A stretch of DNA of 42,250 nucleotides from assembly GCA_035541895.1 (NCBI GenBank), contig DATKMK010000071.1:1-42250 (forward strand). Reading direction: 5' to 3'. Shown in pieces: positions 39,414 to 42,250 of this stretch; position 1 is the first letter of the stretch; each line of letters begins with the position of its first letter. A program made the position numbers and the translations under genes. This DNA is from DATKMK01 sp035541895 (GTDB lineage: Bacteria; Desulfobacterota; Binatia; HRBIN30; JACQVA1). The notes under the pieces are model-generated. The model made no database searches and was not told the origin of the DNA. It worked only from the letters and a program-made list of their open reading frames with translations.

Positions 39414-40415
39414 ATGGAGACCCGGAACGGATTTGTCGATCTGATCGGCAACACGCCGCTAGTTCGATTGCGGCACGCGTCCGAACAGACCGGCTGTGAA
39501 ATCTTGGGAAAGTGTGAATTCCTCAATCCCGGCGGTTCGGTGAAGGACCGCGCCGCGCTGTACATCGTGCGCGACGCGGAGGCGCGTGGCGCGCTGCGGC
39601 CGGGTGGCGTGATCGTCGAGGGCACGGCGGGCAACACGGGCATCGGCCTGGCCCTCGTCGGCAACGCGCTCGGATATCGCACCGTGATCGTCATGCCCGA
39701 GACCCAGAGCCAAGAGAAGAAGGACATGCTGCGGCTGTGCGGCGCCGAGCTGCGACTCGCGCCGGCGGTGCCGTACAAGGATCCCGGCAACTACGTGCGC
39801 GCGTCGGGCCGCCTCGCCGCAGAATTGGCGCGCGTCGAACCCAACGGTGCGGTGTGGGCCAACCAATTCGACAACCTCGCCAATCGACGCGCGCACTCTG
39901 AAACCACCGGCCCCGAGATCTGGCGTCAGACCGATGGCCGGATCGATGCGTTCGTCGCCTCGGTCGGTAGCGGCGGCACGCTCGCTGGCGTCGCGATGGC
40001 ATTGAAGGAACGCAACCCGCGCGTGCGCATCGTGCTCGCCGATCCGATGGGCTCCGCGCTGTATCACTACTACCGGCACGGCGAGCTGAAGGCCGAGGGT
40101 ACCTCGATCACCGAAGGCATCGGTCAGGGGCGCGTGACCGGCAATCTCGAAGGCGCGCCGATCGACGACGCGGTGCAGATCAGCGACGATAAGGCGTTGC
40201 CGATCATCTTCGATCTGCTGCAGCACGAAGGACTCTCGGTCGGCGGATCGAGCGGGATCAACGTCGCAGGGGCCATCCAGGTCGCCAAACAACTCGGCCC
40301 CGGCCACACCATCGTCACCATGCTGTGCGACGACGGCACGCGCTATCAAAGCAAGCTGTTCAATCCGGAGTTCTTGCGCTCAAAGAATCTGCCGGTGCCG
40401 CAGTGGTTGGTCTGA
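39414..40415 (+). CDS. cysK: Cysteine synthase (O-acetylserine sulfhydrylase)
   Basis: The protein has 333 residues from ATG 39414. It begins FVDLIGNTPLVRLRHASEQT; the PLP lysine is Lys44 in NPGGSVKDRAA, with EGTAGNTGIGLALVGNALG near 69, ASVGSGGTLAGVA near 182 and the C-terminal GGSSGINVAGAI. It makes cysteine from O-acetylserine and sulfide. The ATG at 39384 is an alternative that would add ten residues; neither has a clear ribosome-binding site. A related cystathionine beta-synthase-like activity cannot be excluded. The stop lies inside a perfect hairpin at the convergent junction with the aminotransferase. Confidence 0.9.
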   Translation: METRNGFVDLIGNTPLVRLRHASEQTGCEILGKCEFLNPGGSVKDRAALYIVRDAEARGALRPGGVIVEGTAGNTGIGLALVGNALGYRTVIVMPETQSQEKKDMLRLCGAELRLAPAVPYKDPGNYVRASGRLAAELARVEPNGAVWANQFDNLANRRAHSETTGPEIWRQTDGRIDAFVASVGSGGTLAGVAMALKERNPRVRIVLADPMGSALYHYYRHGELKAEGTSITEGIGQGRVTGNLEGAPIDDAVQISDDKALPIIFDLLQHEGLSVGGSSGINVAGAIQVAKQLGPGHTIVTMLCDDGTRYQSKLFNPEFLRSKNLPVPQWLV

Positions 40416-40426
40416 CGCGGCACCGG
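40392..40426. terminator. Perfect 10-base hairpin over the cysK stop
   Basis: CCGGTGCCGC (40392-40401) and GCGGCACCGG (40417-40426) are exact complements with a 15-base loop that holds the cysK stop codon (40413-40415). The convergent aminotransferase ends 2 bases beyond. No T-run follows. Confidence 0.6.
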
Positions 40427-40427
40427 A

Positions 40428-41810
40428 CTACGACGACAGAATGTCCTTCTCGGCCTCGGGCCAGACGGCCTGAAGGATACTCACCATGCGATCGATGTCG
40501 GCTTTCGTCGAGATCAACGGCGGAGCAAGCGCGACGCATTGGAACAACGCGCGCGCGATCAACCCGCGCTGAAACGCCATCGCCACGATGTGGTGCGGAT
40601 CTTCGACGTTGGGGAACGGTTCTTTGGTCTTTTGATCGCGCACGATCTCGACCGCGGCCAACATGCCGCAGCCGCGGATCTCGCCGACGATAGGTGATGC
40701 GCCGAACGCCTCGCGCAGTCGTTCGAGCAAGTAGGCCCCGACCACGCGCGCGTTCTCGACGAGTCCCTCGCGCTCGATGATGCCGATGTTGGCCAGTCCG
40801 GCCGCGCAACAGGTCGGATGATTGTTGTAGGTCAAGCCGAACATCAGCGGGATGCCGTCGGGCATTTCGTCCCGAATGGTCTCGTAGACGTGATCGGCCA
40901 CCACCGAGGCCGACAGCGGCAGGTAGCCCGACGAAATCCCCTTCGCGAACGAAACCAGATCGGGCTTGATGTTCCACTGCTCCATGCCGAACCACTTACC
41001 GGTGCGACCGAAGCCGGTGACGACTTCGTCCAGGATCAGCAAGACGTCATGGCGTTTGCAGATCGCCTGAATCGGCTCGAAGTAGTCGGGTGGCGGCACG
41101 AGAATTCCGCCGGTACCCATCACCGGTTCGAGGATCACTGCAGCGACGGTGTCGGGGCCTTCCTTGATGATCTCGGCTTCGAGGTCGTGCGCGCACGCCA
41201 GCCCACAGCTCGGATAGGTCTGGCCGAACTCGCAGCGGTAGCAATACGGCGGCGCGAAGTAGGCGTGTGAGGCATCCTGCTCGATCATCGCGTGGTACGC
41301 GAGAATGCCGGTCGCCGTGCCAGCACCGCGCGTCGCGCCGTGGAACGCCCACCGGCGCGAGAGGATTTTCACCTTTTGATACTTGCCGCGAACACCGTGA
41401 TAGAGGCGGGCGAACTTGAAGTTCGCCTCGTTGGCCTCGCTGCCGCCGCTGTGAAACAGCACGTGCGTGAGCCGGCGATCGCTCGGAAGCAGGCCAACGA
41501 CCTTCTCGGCCAGTCGCGTCGCCGGCTCGTTGCCGAAATCCCAGAAGCTCGGATAGTAGGCGAGCTGCCGCATTTGCGCGTTGACCGCGTCGGCAATCTC
41601 CATGCGCCCGTGGCCGACGCTGATGTTGAAGAGGCCGGAGAAGCCGTCGATCACTGTGCGGCCGTCGGCGAGTTGCAGCTCGATCCCCCGGCCGCCAACG
41701 AAGATCTTCGACCCGTGCCGCTCCTGCTTGCGGAACTCGGTGATCGGATGAATCACATGCGCGCGATCGAGGCGCAGGATTTCATCGAGGTTGGAAGCGC
41801 GGTCTGGCAT
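40428..41810 (-). CDS. Class III (omega-type) aminotransferase
   Basis: The protein has 460 residues. PLP-dependent fold type I features are DGFSGLFNISVGHGRMEIAD near 55, FHSGGSEANEANFKFAR near 119, LILDEVVTGFGRTGKWFG near 258 and the Schiff-base Lys290 in VSFAKGISSGYLPL. A cysteine-rich insert PPYCYRCEFGQTYPSCGLAC near 187-206 (Cys190, 193, 202, 206) recurs in a subgroup of these enzymes. It likely moves amino groups between omega-amino acids or amines and pyruvate. GGAGAG precedes the ATG. It converges with cysK. Confidence 0.9.
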   Translation of the reverse strand: MPDRASNLDEILRLDRAHVIHPITEFRKQERHGSKIFVGGRGIELQLADGRTVIDGFSGLFNISVGHGRMEIADAVNAQMRQLAYYPSFWDFGNEPATRLAEKVVGLLPSDRRLTHVLFHSGGSEANEANFKFARLYHGVRGKYQKVKILSRRWAFHGATRGAGTATGILAYHAMIEQDASHAYFAPPYCYRCEFGQTYPSCGLACAHDLEAEIIKEGPDTVAAVILEPVMGTGGILVPPPDYFEPIQAICKRHDVLLILDEVVTGFGRTGKWFGMEQWNIKPDLVSFAKGISSGYLPLSASVVADHVYETIRDEMPDGIPLMFGLTYNNHPTCCAAGLANIGIIEREGLVENARVVGAYLLERLREAFGASPIVGEIRGCGMLAAVEIVRDQKTKEPFPNVEDPHHIVAMAFQRGLIARALFQCVALAPPLISTKADIDRMVSILQAVWPEAEKDILSS

Positions 41811-41871
41811 AGATCACTCTCCACTGAAGGACGTCACGCAGCGCTTGTGTGTTCACGGATCTGCAAGCGTT

Positions 41872-42064
41872 GTCAATGAGGGCACGTTCCGTCATTCGTT
41901 CGTCACAGACCTGCTGCGCGACGGCTAGGACATCCGTACCGTCCAGGAATTGCTCGACCACGCCGCGTCCGGACCACGATGGTGTACACGCACACCTGTC
42001 CTGACCGTGTCGAAGGATGCTCAACCGCGGCGGTTACGGGGTGCTGAGCCCGGCCGATCGGCTA
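41872..42064 (+). pseudogene. intI: Decayed C-terminus of an integron integrase (IntI-type tyrosine recombinase)
   Basis: Three frames together spell an IntI tail. Frame 1 gives TFRHSFVTDLLRDG, a TAG stop at 41926-41928, then DIRTVQELLDHA. Frame 3 gives TTMVYTHT (41973-41996). Frame 2 gives LNRGGYGVLSPADRL (42020-42064). The order and wording match integron integrases (TFRHSFATHLL, DIRTVQELLGH, TTMIYTHV, GVRSP). The catalytic Arg, His and Tyr are all still readable, but one stop and two frameshifts break the gene, and nothing upstream of the Arg box remains. No attI or attC site is evident. Confidence 0.75.
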
Positions 42065-42250
42065 GTAGGCGCGCTTTCATGGCCGGCGAGCGCTGCGTGA
42101 TAGGCTGCGAGCCTCCTGAATCGGCGGGCGGCAATAGGCTGCGAAAATCTTGCAGGGTTTGCACGGGGAGTGTTATGGGGTTGCGCGATCGTAACCGACC
42201 GGATCGAGAGGCGAAGATGCACAATGGAACGGGTCGAGAGGAGGCGTATT
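42065..42250. repeat. End of window, with an 11-base direct repeat
   Basis: ATAGGCTGCGA occurs at 42100-42110 and again at 42134-42144. I see no gene in the last 186 bases. The repeats could be a trace of the integron or mobile element whose integrase remnant lies just upstream, or chance. Confidence 0.3.

Overview
The window is high-GC bacterial chromosome and almost fully coding. It comes from a diderm: it carries Kdo and lipid A genes, an ExbB/ExbD motor pair, lipoprotein and Tat signals, and a probable hopanoid glycosyltransferase. An F420-type luciferase-family oxidoreductase, a GMC dehydrogenase pair and many small uncharacterised proteins fit a deltaproteobacterium-like or Binatota-like environmental lineage. 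That placement is inferred from gene content; there is no rRNA or tRNA here to test it.

Layout. (1) 1-4735: the last codons of a type I restriction methylase, then a minus-strand operon ExbB, ExbD, a TonB-like membrane-anchored VWA protein and a secreted TPR protein, which looks like a proton-motive-force-driven envelope machine. (2) 5057-11024: a small conserved protein, an F420-type oxidoreductase, a small zinc-ribbon protein, a PAC2 protein, a beta-helix lipoprotein, a LysR regulator and soluble transhydrogenase. (3) 11184-13939: a DUF433/PIN-like toxin-antitoxin pair, an HNH protein and lexA. (4) 14071-20955: a minus-strand envelope block, kdsB-pyrG-kdsA-kdsD, then two LpxL-like acyltransferases with a diiron ferritin-like protein between them. 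It makes CMP-Kdo (CTP from PyrG) and acylates lipid A. A strong promoter precedes kdsB, and a terminator-like hairpin touches its start codon.

(5) 21104-22492: an accessory island with a two-gene cassette (uncharacterised partner plus a HEPN protein with an R-x4-H motif) and a possibly broken gene. This is the best candidate for an undescribed toxin-antitoxin or anti-phage module. (6) 22507-25963: proS-pyrF, arsC flanked by heptamer repeats, and a small conserved protein. (7) 26033-28967: a divergent promoter with a perfect palindrome, then a Tat-exported dehydrogenase small subunit carrying two dockerin-type calcium loops and its GMC catalytic partner. (8) 28985-31406: an inverted repeat, a structured leader with an intrinsic terminator, a HpnI-like glycosyltransferase and a myo-inositol oxygenase homologue. 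(9) 31434-41810: a zinc-ribbon protein, miaB, a YncE/phosphoesterase fusion, a D-aminoacylase-type amidohydrolase, YqgE, a nucleoside hydrolase, GNAT, cysteine synthase and a class III aminotransferase. (10) 41872-42064: a decayed integron-integrase C-terminus, a trace of past mobile DNA.

Five of the seven convergent gene junctions carry a long inverted repeat at or next to the stop codons without a U-tract, which suggests that this lineage ends convergent transcripts with such hairpins.
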